A DNA stretch of 64,000 nt from SIG603 sp964370635 (GTDB taxonomy: Bacteria > Bacillota > Clostridia > Oscillospirales > Acutalibacteraceae). The DNA is taken from NCBI GenBank assembly GCA_964370635.1, contig CAYJJU010000001.1:144155-208154 (forward strand), given 5' to 3'. A model generated the notes under the pieces. That model searched no databases. It had not been told where the DNA came from and saw only the letters and a program-made list of their open reading frames with translations. The position numbers and the translations under genes are program-made. This document shows, piece by piece, positions 7,921 to 16,475 of the stretch. Numbering within the stretch: position 1 is the first letter of the stretch; every line of letters starts with the position of its first letter.

Positions 7921-9288
7921 TTATCTTTCATTTATCCCCAAATAAGGTTTTGGGTTTGGTAGTGCTCTGTAGGCAGGCCTTATAATTCTTCCGCCTGTTA
8001 GCATCTCTTCAATTCTATGTGCGCACCAACCGGCTGTTCTTGCTACGGCAAAAAGCGGAGTAAACAAGTCTTGAGGTATGCCAAGCATTCTGTATACAAG
8101 TCCTGAGTAGAAATCTACGTTTGCAGATATTACTTTGTCGCTTTTCTTTGCCCTTAAAAACGCCTCAGGCGCCATTGCTTCAATTCTTTCAAACAGTGCA
8201 AATTCTGCCTCGAATCCTTTTTGCTTTGCAAGCTCCCTTGCCTTTGTTTTGAGTATTATTGCCCTAGGGTCAGAAATCGTGTAAACCGCATGTCCCACAC
8301 CGTATATAAGTCCGCTCTTGTCTCCGACTTCTTTGTTGATTATTCTTTCAAGATATGCTTCTATCTCGTCGTCATTTTCCCAGTCTTTGACATTCTCTTT
8401 TATGTCCTCCATCATGCTGTGCACTTTGTAGTTTGCACCTCCGTGACGCAGGCCTTTTAACGAGCCTATTGCCGCTGAAATTGTCGAATATATGTCTGTT
8501 TCTGAAGAAGATAGCACCCTTGATGTGAAGGTTGAGTTGTTACCGCCGCCGTGCTCTGCATGAAGAGTTAGACATAAATCTAAAAGTCTTGCCTCTTCCT
8601 CGCTAAAACCTCTGTCTTCACGCACAGAATTAAGTATTGCCTGTGCTGTAGAGTGATCTTTTTCAAGCGGATGTAAAAACATGGTTTGTTTGTGAAAATG
8701 CCTTCTCTTAACTTGATATGCGTGAGTCATTATTGAAGGAATTTTTGCTATTAGAGAAATACTTTGAATCATATTGTTTTCTATAGACAAATCCTCTGCC
8801 TTTTCATCATAAGAATATAGTGTTAAAACGCCTCTGGCAATTTTATTCATTAAATCTTTAGATGGATTTTTCATAATAACGTCTTCTACAAAATAAGACG
8901 GCAACTCCCTGTTTTCCCTTAATAAATCGCTAATTTGATTATACTGTGTTTCGTTTGGCAAAAATCCGAAAAGCAAAAGCCATACGGTTTCTTCGAAAGA
9001 ATATCTCTTTTCTTTTGTACAACCCTCTATGATATCGATAATATTAATCCCTCTGTATGTAAGTCTTCCCTCTTTTGCCACTCTTTCTCCGTCTTCAATC
9101 GCATAGCCATGAACATTACAAATTCTTGTAAGTCCTGCCATAACACCTGCGCCGCTTTCGTGCCTTAAACCTCTTTTTACTTCGTATTTAATATACTCTT
9201 CTTTTGAAATTTTGTTGTTTAAAGCATATTGCTCACAAAGGTTCTCAATAACCTTTTGATCTTCGTTTTTAAATGTAGCCTGATTCAT
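7921..9288 (-). CDS. gltA: Citrate synthase (citrate/2-methylcitrate synthase family)
   Basis: Condenses acetyl-CoA and oxaloacetate to citrate; in anaerobic Clostridia it usually feeds 2-oxoglutarate and glutamate synthesis. The 455-residue protein has the catalytic signatures LHAEHGGGNNSTF (first His), GLRHGGANYK and GVGHAVYTISDPRA (second His), and VDFYSGLVYRMLG with the catalytic Asp. An N-terminal extension of about 50 residues is seen in the longer clostridial forms. No aconitase or isocitrate dehydrogenase lies beside it. Its own promoter is predicted just upstream. Confidence 0.95.
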   Translation of the reverse strand: MNQATFKNEDQKVIENLCEQYALNNKISKEEYIKYEVKRGLRHESGAGVMAGLTRICNVHGYAIEDGERVAKEGRLTYRGINIIDIIEGCTKEKRYSFEETVWLLLFGFLPNETQYNQISDLLRENRELPSYFVEDVIMKNPSKDLMNKIARGVLTLYSYDEKAEDLSIENNMIQSISLIAKIPSIMTHAYQVKRRHFHKQTMFLHPLEKDHSTAQAILNSVREDRGFSEEEARLLDLCLTLHAEHGGGNNSTFTSRVLSSSETDIYSTISAAIGSLKGLRHGGANYKVHSMMEDIKENVKDWENDDEIEAYLERIINKEVGDKSGLIYGVGHAVYTISDPRAIILKTKARELAKQKGFEAEFALFERIEAMAPEAFLRAKKSDKVISANVDFYSGLVYRMLGIPQDLFTPLFAVARTAGWCAHRIEEMLTGGRIIRPAYRALPNPKPYLGINER

Positions 9289-9330
9289 AATAAAAACCCT
9301 TCCTTTCTCATATAATATATTGTTAATAAT

Positions 9331-9359
9331 ATATTAGCTTAAAAGGAAATTAAAGTCAA
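9331..9359 (-). promoter_or_regulatory. Predicted promoter of gltA
   Basis: On the minus strand TTGACT (9354-9359), a 17-bp spacer and TAATAT (9331-9336), about 40 nt from the gltA ATG at 9288. Confidence 0.6.
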
Positions 9360-9501
9360 GCATTTTGCAATAATTTAATGCTAAACTTTCATTTTTTGAG
9401 TATTTTTTGTCAAAAAAGGGCGTTTTAAGCTCAAATTATGAAATTTTTGTTAAGCACTCTTTCTTTTATGGGCTAAAAATAAAAATCAAAGGAGTAGAAA
9501 T

Positions 9502-10530
9502 ATGAAAGTAAAAATAACCAAGTTTTTATTGATGTATCTGGTCATCGCCTATGTAGTACTCACCTTAATTCCAATGTCATTTGCACTGTCTGTACAAAAC
9601 AAAATTAATGAGGAAGAGGCAATAAAAAATGCAGACGAGCCTAAATTTATTGAAACCGCCGCTAAAATCGACTTAGACTACGACACTCAAAACTTTAGGC
9701 TTTTTGATGAGGCAAGTGAGACCATCGAAACGGTAAGCAGCGAAGAATTTTTATTTTGTACCGTAATGTGCGAGATGTCGCCCGATGCGCCCGAAGAGGC
9801 ATTAAAGGCACAGATGGTGGCGGCAAACACTTATTACAGTCTTTTAAGAGAAGAAAATGCCGAAAATGATTATGACATCGTCTGGAATTCGTCTTTGCCC
9901 TCAATTTATAAACCTAAGGAAGAAATATTAAATTCATGGGGTGATAAGGCGGCAGAGTATGAAGAAAAAGTAAATGTCATATACGACACCGTCAAGGACG
10001 AAAATGTCATATACGACAACAGTCTCGCCTGCACTTCATATTTTGCGGTATCAAACGGCAAAACGGAGGACGCAAAAGACGTATGGGGCGGTGAAGATTA
10101 CCCGTATTTAGTGAGTGTTGCAAGCCCTTATGACGTTTTGTCGACAAATTTTACGTCACAGGTCTTACTAACAGCGGATGAAATAAAGGAAATTATGACA
10201 AGCACCTGGCCTGAGGGCAAATATGATTTTTCTCTTGATTATAAAGACTGGTTTAGCGACGTCGTTTACACTTTAGGCGGAGGAATAAAGACTATAAAAA
10301 TTTGCGGTTTTACAATTACAGGCGACGAGGCACGCAGGGCATTTGAGCTTAGGAGTTCATCGTTTGAAGTAGTTTCTTCTGAAAGTGGATTTACCTTTAT
10401 GGTAAAAGGCTACGGCCACGGTGTTGGAATGAGCCAAACCGGTGCGATGTATATGGCGCATGAGGGCGCAACTTATTTAGAGATCCTAAACTGGTATTAC
10501 CCCGGCACGACGGTAGCCGAGTTCATATAA
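9502..10530 (+). CDS. spoIID: Stage II sporulation protein D (peptidoglycan lytic transglycosylase)
   Basis: SpoIID cuts septal peptidoglycan glycan strands during forespore engulfment, with SpoIIM and SpoIIP. The 342-residue protein has an N-terminal membrane anchor (residues 8-28). The catalytic region CEMSPDAPEEALKAQMVAAN holds the probable catalytic Glu91. A family-conserved ACTSYFAVSNGKTEDAKDVWG stretch is followed by the C-terminal signature GYGHGVGMSQTGAMYMA. Start ATG with AAAGGAG ahead. The last five codons and stop lie inside a long inverted repeat, so the terminal residues AEFI may be repeat-derived. Confidence 0.95.
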   Translation: MKVKITKFLLMYLVIAYVVLTLIPMSFALSVQNKINEEEAIKNADEPKFIETAAKIDLDYDTQNFRLFDEASETIETVSSEEFLFCTVMCEMSPDAPEEALKAQMVAANTYYSLLREENAENDYDIVWNSSLPSIYKPKEEILNSWGDKAAEYEEKVNVIYDTVKDENVIYDNSLACTSYFAVSNGKTEDAKDVWGGEDYPYLVSVASPYDVLSTNFTSQVLLTADEIKEIMTSTWPEGKYDFSLDYKDWFSDVVYTLGGGIKTIKICGFTITGDEARRAFELRSSSFEVVSSESGFTFMVKGYGHGVGMSQTGAMYMAHEGATYLEILNWYYPGTTVAEFI

Positions 10531-10697
10531 TCCGAACCACGCCTAAAAACGCCCAAATTGCACCTCTAACTTTGTTATCCTCTTTGCAATACGCTAGTAT
10601 TACTTCATCGTCTGCCTTGCTATAGGCACAATTTGGGCGTTTTTAGGTCTAAGGATTTTCTGGCAAACGGGTTCGGATTATATGAGCTCGGCTAGCC
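10509..10697. repeat. Long imperfect inverted repeat between spoIID and spoVAD
   Basis: The left arm starts inside the spoIID CDS with GCCGAGTTCATATAATCCG and continues through CCTAAAAACGCCCAAATTG. The right arm is its inverse complement (CAATTTGGGCGTTTTTAGG, then CGGATTATATGAGCTCGGC), interrupted by about 20 extra bases. The centre reads on the minus strand GCAAGGCAG...GTAATACTAGCGTATTGC. The arms would give a large cruciform or hairpin closing two convergent genes. Right-arm T-runs are short, so it may terminate both transcripts or be a mobile palindrome. Confidence 0.75.
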
Positions 10698-10704
10698 TGA
10701 CAAA

Positions 10705-11709
10705 TCATAAAGAGCTTAGCTCAACAATATGACAAATCCCCGGTATACTCTCGCCCTGTTGCGACGAGGTCGGCGACATCAGTGCACCGGTTGCGCAAAA
10801 TAGAATTTTACTAAAATTCCCTTTTTCAAACTCTCTTAAAATATATCCACACAAAATTGCCGCACTGCAACCGCACCCAGAGCTTCCCGAGTGCACGTCT
10901 TGCTTTTTAATATCATACATTAAAACCCCACAGTCCTTATGATTTTCACTTATGTCAATGTCGTTACTTTTCAAGATGTCAAGCAAAAGCTCACTGCCAA
11001 TAAGGCCTAAATCCCCTGTAAAAATCGCATCATAGTCATCAGGTTTTGTGTTTGTGTCGGATAAAAAATGATAAATGCTTGTGGCGGCGGCAGGCGCCAT
11101 TGCAGCACCCATGTTAGCGCTATCGGTAATTCCAAGGTCGATGATTTTCCCGACATGAAGCTTAGTTAGTTTAACCCGTCCTTCTTTACCGACTATCACA
11201 GCGCCTGCACCGGTCGCCGTCCACTGGGCGGTCGGTGCGCGTTGTCCGCCATATTCTAAGGGCAATCTAAACTGTCTTTCGGCAGTGCAAAAATGTGAAG
11301 ATGTGACGGCAATGCTGTTGTTTGCGGCGCCGCAGTCCACCATTATGCAGGACAAGAGCAAGGTTTGTGCCATGGTGGAGCAGGCTCCAAACTGGCCTAA
11401 AAAAGGAATTTCAAAACTCCTCATTCCAAAAATTGAGGAGATGCACTGATTTAGCAAATCCCCTGCAAACACCATGTCTATCTCTTTTGCATCAAGCGAG
11501 GCCTTGCGCAGTGCGATGTGCACCGCCTCGGTCTGCAGTTTAGCCTCTGCCTGCTCAAAACTCTTCATTCCAATATAGGCATCACTAATACTTTGGTCGA
11601 AATATTTTCCCAGTGGACCCTGTGCCTCTTTTTTTCCGACTATGGAGGCATAGGACACAATGGCGGGCGGACATTCGGGAATTAGCGTGTAATCACCTAG
11701 TTTTTTCAC
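10705..11709 (-). CDS. spoVAD: Stage V sporulation protein AD
   Basis: SpoVAD sits at the spore inner membrane, binds dipicolinic acid and is required for its uptake and release. The 334-residue sequence has the thiolase-like family features: a FGACSTMAQTLLLSCIMVD region, SHFCTAERQFRLPLEYGGQR and DVHSGSSGCGCSAAILCGYI. It overlaps spoVAC by 4 nt, giving translational coupling. No spoVAE follows; the gene ends next to the inverted repeat shared with spoIID. Expression in the forespore is expected from the family, but I could not identify a sigma-G promoter with confidence. Confidence 0.95.
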   Translation of the reverse strand: MKKLGDYTLIPECPPAIVSYASIVGKKEAQGPLGKYFDQSISDAYIGMKSFEQAEAKLQTEAVHIALRKASLDAKEIDMVFAGDLLNQCISSIFGMRSFEIPFLGQFGACSTMAQTLLLSCIMVDCGAANNSIAVTSSHFCTAERQFRLPLEYGGQRAPTAQWTATGAGAVIVGKEGRVKLTKLHVGKIIDLGITDSANMGAAMAPAAATSIYHFLSDTNTKPDDYDAIFTGDLGLIGSELLLDILKSNDIDISENHKDCGVLMYDIKKQDVHSGSSGCGCSAAILCGYILREFEKGNFSKILFCATGALMSPTSSQQGESIPGICHIVELSSL

Positions 11710-12167
11710 AGTATTTCACCTCCAAAGAGCTTAATAAAATATAGAATAATTCCATATAAAACAGAGGCCGACACTCCAAAAACTATTACAGGGCCTGATA
11801 CAAAAAACATCTTTACCGAAAGCCCTGCGACTATGCCCTCTCTTTTAAATTCCATAGCAGGCGCCACCATGGAGTTTGCAAAACCCGTAATGGGCACAAG
11901 GGTGCCTGCCCCTGCCCTTTTTGCAATTTTGTCGTATATGCCAAAACTTGTAAGTATTGCAGAAAGAAAAATTAAAGTGACAGACACAAAAGTTCTTGCA
12001 CTTTTTTCACTAAACCCAAAATAAGAATACATGTAAAAAAAAGCTTGACCTAATGTGCAAATGGCTCCGCCAAACACAAAGGCATTTATACAGTTTTTAA
12101 GGACAGGGGAGTTCGAAGATGCCCTTTTTGCAAGCTTTAAATACTGACTTTTCGTATACATTTTCAT
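11706..12167 (-). CDS. spoVAC: Stage V sporulation protein AC
   Basis: A 153-residue membrane protein of the SpoVA channel, with about four hydrophobic segments, for example CINAFVFGGAICTLGQAFFY and FVSVTLIFLSAILTSFGIYD. The family-conserved stretch AGAGTLVPITGFANSMVAPA is present. SpoVAC is the mechanosensitive part of the channel moving Ca-dipicolinate. It is coupled to spoVAD by a 4-nt overlap. An alternative ATG two codons downstream is possible. spoVAE, which completes the minimal spoVAC-AD-AE set in many Clostridia, is not adjacent. Confidence 0.93.
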   Translation of the reverse strand: MKMYTKSQYLKLAKRASSNSPVLKNCINAFVFGGAICTLGQAFFYMYSYFGFSEKSARTFVSVTLIFLSAILTSFGIYDKIAKRAGAGTLVPITGFANSMVAPAMEFKREGIVAGLSVKMFFVSGPVIVFGVSASVLYGIILYFIKLFGGEIL

Positions 12168-12258
12168 AAATTATACCACCGCTTAAAATTGATTTCATTT
12201 GATATATTTTGTGAAAATTTTCACTTATTATGCAAAATTTATTTTAAGCTTTAAAGTA

Positions 12259-12287
12259 TTGACACAGGACATGCTTAGGGTTATAAT
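12259..12287 (+). promoter_or_regulatory. Promoter of the DtxR/MntR-type regulator gene
   Basis: TTGACA (12259-12264), 17-bp spacer and TATAAT (12282-12287), matching the sigma-A consensus exactly. None of the GTTAG-N6-CTAAC palindromes seen at feoA overlaps it. Confidence 0.75.
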
Positions 12288-12318
12288 TTAAATATAAATA
12301 TAACGTGGGGTGAAAGTC

Positions 12319-12687
12319 ATGAAAATTTTGGAATCTTCTGAAAATTATTTAGAGGCAATACTCGTAATTCAAAATAGAAAAGGCTCTGTGAGGGCCGTCG
12401 ATATAGCAAACGAGCTTAGCGTTACAAAGGCAAGCGTAAGCGTTGCTATGAAACATCTTAAAGAAAACGGATATATTGAAGTTAACAGTGACAACAACAT
12501 AAAGTTGCTTGAAAGCGGAAAGCTCATAGCAGAGGAGATGTATGAGCGACATGTTTTTTTGACAAACGCACTTGTTAAAATGGGCGTTTCAGAAGGCGTT
12601 GCCGAAATTGATGCCTGTAAAATAGAGCATGTGCTAAGCCGTGAAACATTTATCGCACTTAAAAATTATTTTAAAGATAAAGATTAA
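12319..12687 (+). CDS. DtxR/MntR-family metal-dependent transcriptional regulator
   Basis: The ATG at 12319 is favoured over a GTG at 12310 because GGGGTG lies 6 nt upstream. It gives MKILESSENYLEAILVI, the typical N-terminus of this family. The 122-residue protein holds a winged helix (RAVDIANELSVTKASVSVAM for the recognition region) and a dimerisation/metal domain (HVFLTNALVKMGVSEGVAEIDACKIEHVLS). Asp, Cys and Glu-x-x-His (DACKIEHV) are candidate metal ligands. There is no C-terminal SH3-like domain, as in MntR. A role controlling feoAB and the flavodoxin operon is inferred from the palindromes in this window, not shown. Confidence 0.88.
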   Translation: MKILESSENYLEAILVIQNRKGSVRAVDIANELSVTKASVSVAMKHLKENGYIEVNSDNNIKLLESGKLIAEEMYERHVFLTNALVKMGVSEGVAEIDACKIEHVLSRETFIALKNYFKDKD

Positions 12688-12700
12688 TCATAAAAAATAT

Positions 12701-12736
12701 AAACCCTCAAAAAGCCAGATGACTTTTTGAGGGTTT
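12701..12736. terminator. Bidirectional terminator
   Basis: AAACCCTCAAAAAG (12701-12714) pairs with CTTTTTGAGGGTTT (12723-12736), with a T-rich tail on both strands. It closes the regulator gene and the convergent prepilin gene. Confidence 0.85.
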
Positions 12737-12744
12737 TATTTTAA

Positions 12745-13347
12745 TTATTCGCCTATGCCGACTGCTAATCCAAGCTCTATCCACTTGTTTACGTCGCCAT
12801 TGCCAGCCCATGTCGCAAGCACAACTTCACCTGTTGTTGTGCTAATGTGAAAGCCCAGTGCCGCCTCTTTTGCAAGATTTGATTTAGGATAACCTAAAAA
12901 AGATGCGTATCCCGTGCCTAAATTTCCGTAATCACTTGCAGGGTTTGCCGTTTCTCCAAGCATGCTAATCAATGCCTCGGCATAAGCTTTTAGCGCATCC
13001 TCATCTGTAAGTTTAGTTAACTCTCCTTCTTTTGAAAATGTAGAGCTCCGCATTGGAGTGCGAACAAGAACCAAGCCCTCGTAATCATTTTTTTCGGCGT
13101 CGGCTCCTGCTGTCCACAAAACTTCAACATAATATCCGGGAGGTATTGACTCCGACGATGAAATCGCCGCAATTGTCGATGCGTCCACAATGGTATTTGC
13201 TACCGCTAAATCAGAAGTTTGTCTTGACTCTTCAATAAATTTTACGTACTGAGGCAAAAGAACCGCCGATAAAACTGCAATTATTGCAATTACTATTATT
13301 AGTTCAACCATAGTAAAGCCTTTATTGTTTTTTAAACTCTTTTCCAC
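12745..13347 (-). CDS. Type IV prepilin-like protein
   Basis: The start chosen is GTG at 13345-13347, which has AAGGAG 8 nt upstream; an in-frame GTG at 13368 overlaps the mscS stop and lacks a binding site. The 200-residue product begins with the class III leader MEKSLKNNKG followed by FTMVELIIVIAIIAVLSAVL, with Glu at +5 after the predicted PilD cleavage. The rest is a globular, mostly acidic domain with a C-terminal TGEVVLATWAGNG. No pilus assembly genes are in the window. Product likely exported and assembled by a machine encoded elsewhere; exact role unknown. Confidence 0.85.
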   Translation of the reverse strand: MEKSLKNNKGFTMVELIIVIAIIAVLSAVLLPQYVKFIEESRQTSDLAVANTIVDASTIAAISSSESIPPGYYVEVLWTAGADAEKNDYEGLVLVRTPMRSSTFSKEGELTKLTDEDALKAYAEALISMLGETANPASDYGNLGTGYASFLGYPKSNLAKEAALGFHISTTTGEVVLATWAGNGDVNKWIELGLAVGIGE

Positions 13348-13364
13348 AATGTATTCTCCTTGTC

Positions 13365-14186
13365 TCACTTTGAATGAATTGAGAGTTGTGGGAATGGTAT
13401 TTCTATGCTGTTTTCATCAAAACACTTCTTGACTGTTTCTTGCATATCAAAATATACACTCCAGTAATTATCGCACAACGTCCACACTTGTACAACTATT
13501 TCTACACTGCTGTCGTTTAACTTTCCAACAGCCACTACATACTCGGGCTCTTTTAAAATGAGCTCGTTTTTTGTTATGATGCCTCTTACAATCTCTTTTG
13601 CCTTATCTATATTAGATGAATAGGCAATGGAGTATGACAAGTCTATTCTTCTGTATTTTTGCGAGCTGTAATTTACGACTATGTCCGAAATCATTTTAGA
13701 ATTTGGAACAATAATTTCTTTATTATCGGGAGTTACAAGTTTTGTGTTTAAAACGTCGATGGTCTTAACCGTGCCTGTAAAGTCACCAATAAATAAAAAA
13801 TCACCTGCTACAAATGGCTTTGAAAAAATTACCTGTATTCCGCTTACAAAATTCCCAAGACTTCCTTGAAGCGCAAAACTTGCGGTAAGTCCCACAGCAC
13901 CGAGTGTGGTTATCATGCTGTTTATTTCTATAAGTTGTCCGAGCGCCGAAAAAATTACCACTATCATAAACACGACTCTTAAAACCGAGGCGATAAAGCT
14001 TACGGCAGTTTTATCGAGTTTATCCGTTTTAAGCAGTGATTTTTTTATTTGATTTACAATAAATTTGCTAAGCCAAAAACCTATTACGAGTATGGCAAGT
14101 GCCACGGCAAATTTAAGCCCCGAGGCTATAAGCCAGTTTACTAAATTGTCAAAAAATACTTGAGCCGTATCCATTTTACTCTCCAT
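13365..14186 (-). CDS. mscS: Small-conductance mechanosensitive channel (MscS family)
   Basis: Releases solutes on hypo-osmotic shock. The 273-residue length fits the short MscS type with three membrane helices: residues about 15-40, 60-85, and the pore helix GAVGLTASFALQGSLGNFVSGI. The beta-domain signature GDFLFIGDFTGTVKTIDVLNTKL and PNSKMISD follow. It is transcribed towards the prepilin gene, which starts 17 nt after its stop, so the two are probably in one transcript. Confidence 0.95.
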   Translation of the reverse strand: MESKMDTAQVFFDNLVNWLIASGLKFAVALAILVIGFWLSKFIVNQIKKSLLKTDKLDKTAVSFIASVLRVVFMIVVIFSALGQLIEINSMITTLGAVGLTASFALQGSLGNFVSGIQVIFSKPFVAGDFLFIGDFTGTVKTIDVLNTKLVTPDNKEIIVPNSKMISDIVVNYSSQKYRRIDLSYSIAYSSNIDKAKEIVRGIITKNELILKEPEYVVAVGKLNDSSVEIVVQVWTLCDNYWSVYFDMQETVKKCFDENSIEIPFPQLSIHSK

Positions 14187-14337
14187 TTCCGCCGTCTCAA
14201 CGGCATTAAAATTAACTTAATTTAATAAAATAATAATAACATAATTTTACAAATTTGCAATACTTTTTAATTTTGTTTTGCATTTTTAAAAATTTGTGGT
14301 AAAATGTAAATATATAGCATCGAAAGGACGGATATTT

Positions 14338-16110
14338 ATGAGTGATGTCGAAAATACAGGCACAAAAGTTTCAAATAATTTCATGAACAACAACACATAT
14401 TATGTGTGTTTATCAGACTTAGAGTCTGTTCAAAATTTTCGTGGAGAGCTTAGCACGCTTCGGAAAAACTTTTACGAATCACAGCAAAAGCCCGCAAAAC
14501 TTAATGTTTTGGGCGAGTACATGGGATTTAAAAGTAAAACCAAGGGTCTTATGAAAAAGCGCTCCATTAGATTTAAAAAGATTGTCGACGATATTCATAT
14601 GGAAGAAGCTTTTAGATTTGGAAAATCATTTGTGGTTTTACGAAGAGATTTAAACAACAATATCTGCGGTAAAATTCATTATGATGAAAATTTAATGTGG
14701 ATAAAGACTGAGTATTTTGAGTTTGACGATTTGAAAAATGCCGTCGTAATTTTAAAGCCCTCAACAAGGACGAATGCAATCGAAAAATTCATGTATAATA
14801 ACACCTTAAAGAACTACAGCAGTGAAACGCTTTATCCTGTAGAATATAGTGGCGGAACGGTTGAGCAAAGTTTTTTAGACTCACTACATGGCAAGTCCTA
14901 CGTGCTAGTTGCAACCGATAAGGGTGATTTTTGTTATTGCAGCGACAGCGAGTCTAAGTTTAGGGTAGATGCGATAGAGAGCATAAATCTTGAAAAAATG
15001 ACTACTCTTCCAAATTGGGAAGATAAAAACTTTACGGTTTTAGAAAACTCGCAAGACGAAGAGCTTGAAGATTTTGAAAGCAGTGAAGCGCCACAGCTTT
15101 TGGAAGAATTTAAAGACGAGCAAATAGAGCAGGCCGAAATTTTACTAGACGAAGAAATTTCAGAAGATGCTAAGGAGCAAGATGAGCCTGCTGTCGAAGA
15201 GGACGACAACTTGCAAATTGATGAACATTTCGACAGGGAATATCAGAGTCTAATGCTTGAAGAATCTGTTATTTCAGAGGAAGATTTGACTTTAGAGCTT
15301 GAAACTTTTGAGGAAGAGACCGCTTTAAACGAAACAGAATTTAGTGTTATTCCCGACCTACAATCCGATGACATTTCAAATTCAGAATTTTTTGAATTTT
15401 CACAAGAAGAAGAAATTAGATACATAAAAAGCGAAGACGAGCCTCCTCAGCTTTTAGACAGCGGAAGAAGCATTACCGAAAATGTACATGTTGTCGAAAA
15501 GAGCACGGAGAAAATCATATCTTTAGGAAGCGAAAAATATCTGTACTCGGGAAAATTTAAAAACGGCGAGCGACACGGCCGAGGACGCACCTCGCAAATG
15601 AATGGACTTACCACCTTTGACGGCTCTTATAATGAGGGTAAAAAAGACGGTTTTGGCGCATCATATTATCAAAACGGCGACCTTAGTTATGTAGGAAGTT
15701 TTAAGGACGATGTCAAAAACGGCACTGGCATTTCTTTTAGAGAAAGCGACAAGGCCATGCACATTACCAATTGGCAAAACGGAAAATCCGGAAAAAATGT
15801 AGCATTATTTGACACCAAGGGAGAGCTTAGATATTTTGGTGAAATCAAAGGCGGAAAAAAACAGGGCTTTGGTCTTTCACTTAAACACGAAAATTTATCT
15901 GTCTTTGTGGGCGACTACAGCGACGATAAAATATCTTATGGCGCTCTGTTTAATAATGAGGGCAAGCTTATTTATAACGGTCACTGGAAAAACGGCAAAA
16001 GGCATGGCTTTGGAACAGAGTTTGATGAAAACGGAGAAGTCATATACTCAGGCCAGTGGAAAGACGACGATTATTTTAGCGGAACACTTTATAAAAAAGT
16101 GAATAACTAA
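14338..16110 (+). CDS. MORN-repeat protein with a long acidic linker
   Basis: Start ATG at 14338, preceded by GAAAGGA; a GTG 14 codons upstream lacks a binding site. The 590-residue protein has three parts. Residues 1-230 form a basic/mixed domain I do not recognise. Residues about 235-400 are very acidic (Glu/Asp) and probably disordered. From about residue 405 there are at least seven MORN-like repeats, for example YSGKFKNGERHGRGR, FDGSYNEGKKDGFGA and YNGHWKNGKRHGFGTEF. No signal peptide, so cytosolic. MORN repeats in other proteins bind lipids or proteins; function here unknown. Candidate promoter TTGCAT-N16-TAAAAT just upstream. Confidence 0.85.
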   Translation: MSDVENTGTKVSNNFMNNNTYYVCLSDLESVQNFRGELSTLRKNFYESQQKPAKLNVLGEYMGFKSKTKGLMKKRSIRFKKIVDDIHMEEAFRFGKSFVVLRRDLNNNICGKIHYDENLMWIKTEYFEFDDLKNAVVILKPSTRTNAIEKFMYNNTLKNYSSETLYPVEYSGGTVEQSFLDSLHGKSYVLVATDKGDFCYCSDSESKFRVDAIESINLEKMTTLPNWEDKNFTVLENSQDEELEDFESSEAPQLLEEFKDEQIEQAEILLDEEISEDAKEQDEPAVEEDDNLQIDEHFDREYQSLMLEESVISEEDLTLELETFEEETALNETEFSVIPDLQSDDISNSEFFEFSQEEEIRYIKSEDEPPQLLDSGRSITENVHVVEKSTEKIISLGSEKYLYSGKFKNGERHGRGRTSQMNGLTTFDGSYNEGKKDGFGASYYQNGDLSYVGSFKDDVKNGTGISFRESDKAMHITNWQNGKSGKNVALFDTKGELRYFGEIKGGKKQGFGLSLKHENLSVFVGDYSDDKISYGALFNNEGKLIYNGHWKNGKRHGFGTEFDENGEVIYSGQWKDDDYFSGTLYKKVNN

Positions 16111-16132
16111 GGGTTAAAAATAGCAGCATGAG

Positions 16133-16165
16133 GGGCGGATATTAAATCCGCCCATACGATTTTTT
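16133..16165 (+). terminator. Terminator of the MORN-repeat gene
   Basis: GGGCGGAT (16133-16140) pairs with ATCCGCCC (16146-16153), followed by a TTTTTT run at 16160-16165. Confidence 0.8.
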
Positions 16166-16175
16166 AAATGAAATA

Positions 16176-16367
16176 TTATCTTAGCATGGACTCCACGCCA
16201 TTTATAAGTTCGCCTACAGTGTGGACTGCCTTACCTGCCGATTTTTTCATTTTTTTGACATTAGTTTTTCTGTTTTTCATCATCATTGAGCCGACTGCAA
16301 GGGCTGTAGCGCCTGTTATCAAACCGACACCGACACCTTTTGCGACTTTTGAAGTTGTTTTTGCCAT
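16176..16367 (-). CDS. Small Gly/Lys-rich membrane-associated protein
   Basis: The ATG at 16365-16367 has GGAGG 9 nt upstream; the longer frame from 16424 is unlikely. The 63-residue product is MAKTTSKVAKGVGVGLITGA followed by a short hydrophobic stretch, then a basic segment (MMKNRKTNVKKMKKS) and a helical tail. It resembles the small YtxH-type gas-vesicle-like proteins of Firmicutes in layout. Function unknown. It is convergent with the MORN gene. Confidence 0.6.
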   Translation of the reverse strand: MAKTTSKVAKGVGVGLITGATALAVGSMMMKNRKTNVKKMKKSAGKAVHTVGELINGVESMLR

Positions 16368-16475
16368 GAGAGAATACCTCCATAAAATTATTGCGGTTTT
16401 AATTAAAAGTAACGTAACCGTCATTGTTATTATCCCCTTTATCAGTACTTTAAAAAAAGAAAGGACTTGAAAATT

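Noticed and set aside
14934..15209. Serine-rich antisense frames (also 15243-15425) in the MORN gene
   Set aside because: Mirror image of the Glu/Asp codons of the acidic linker; no ribosome binding site.
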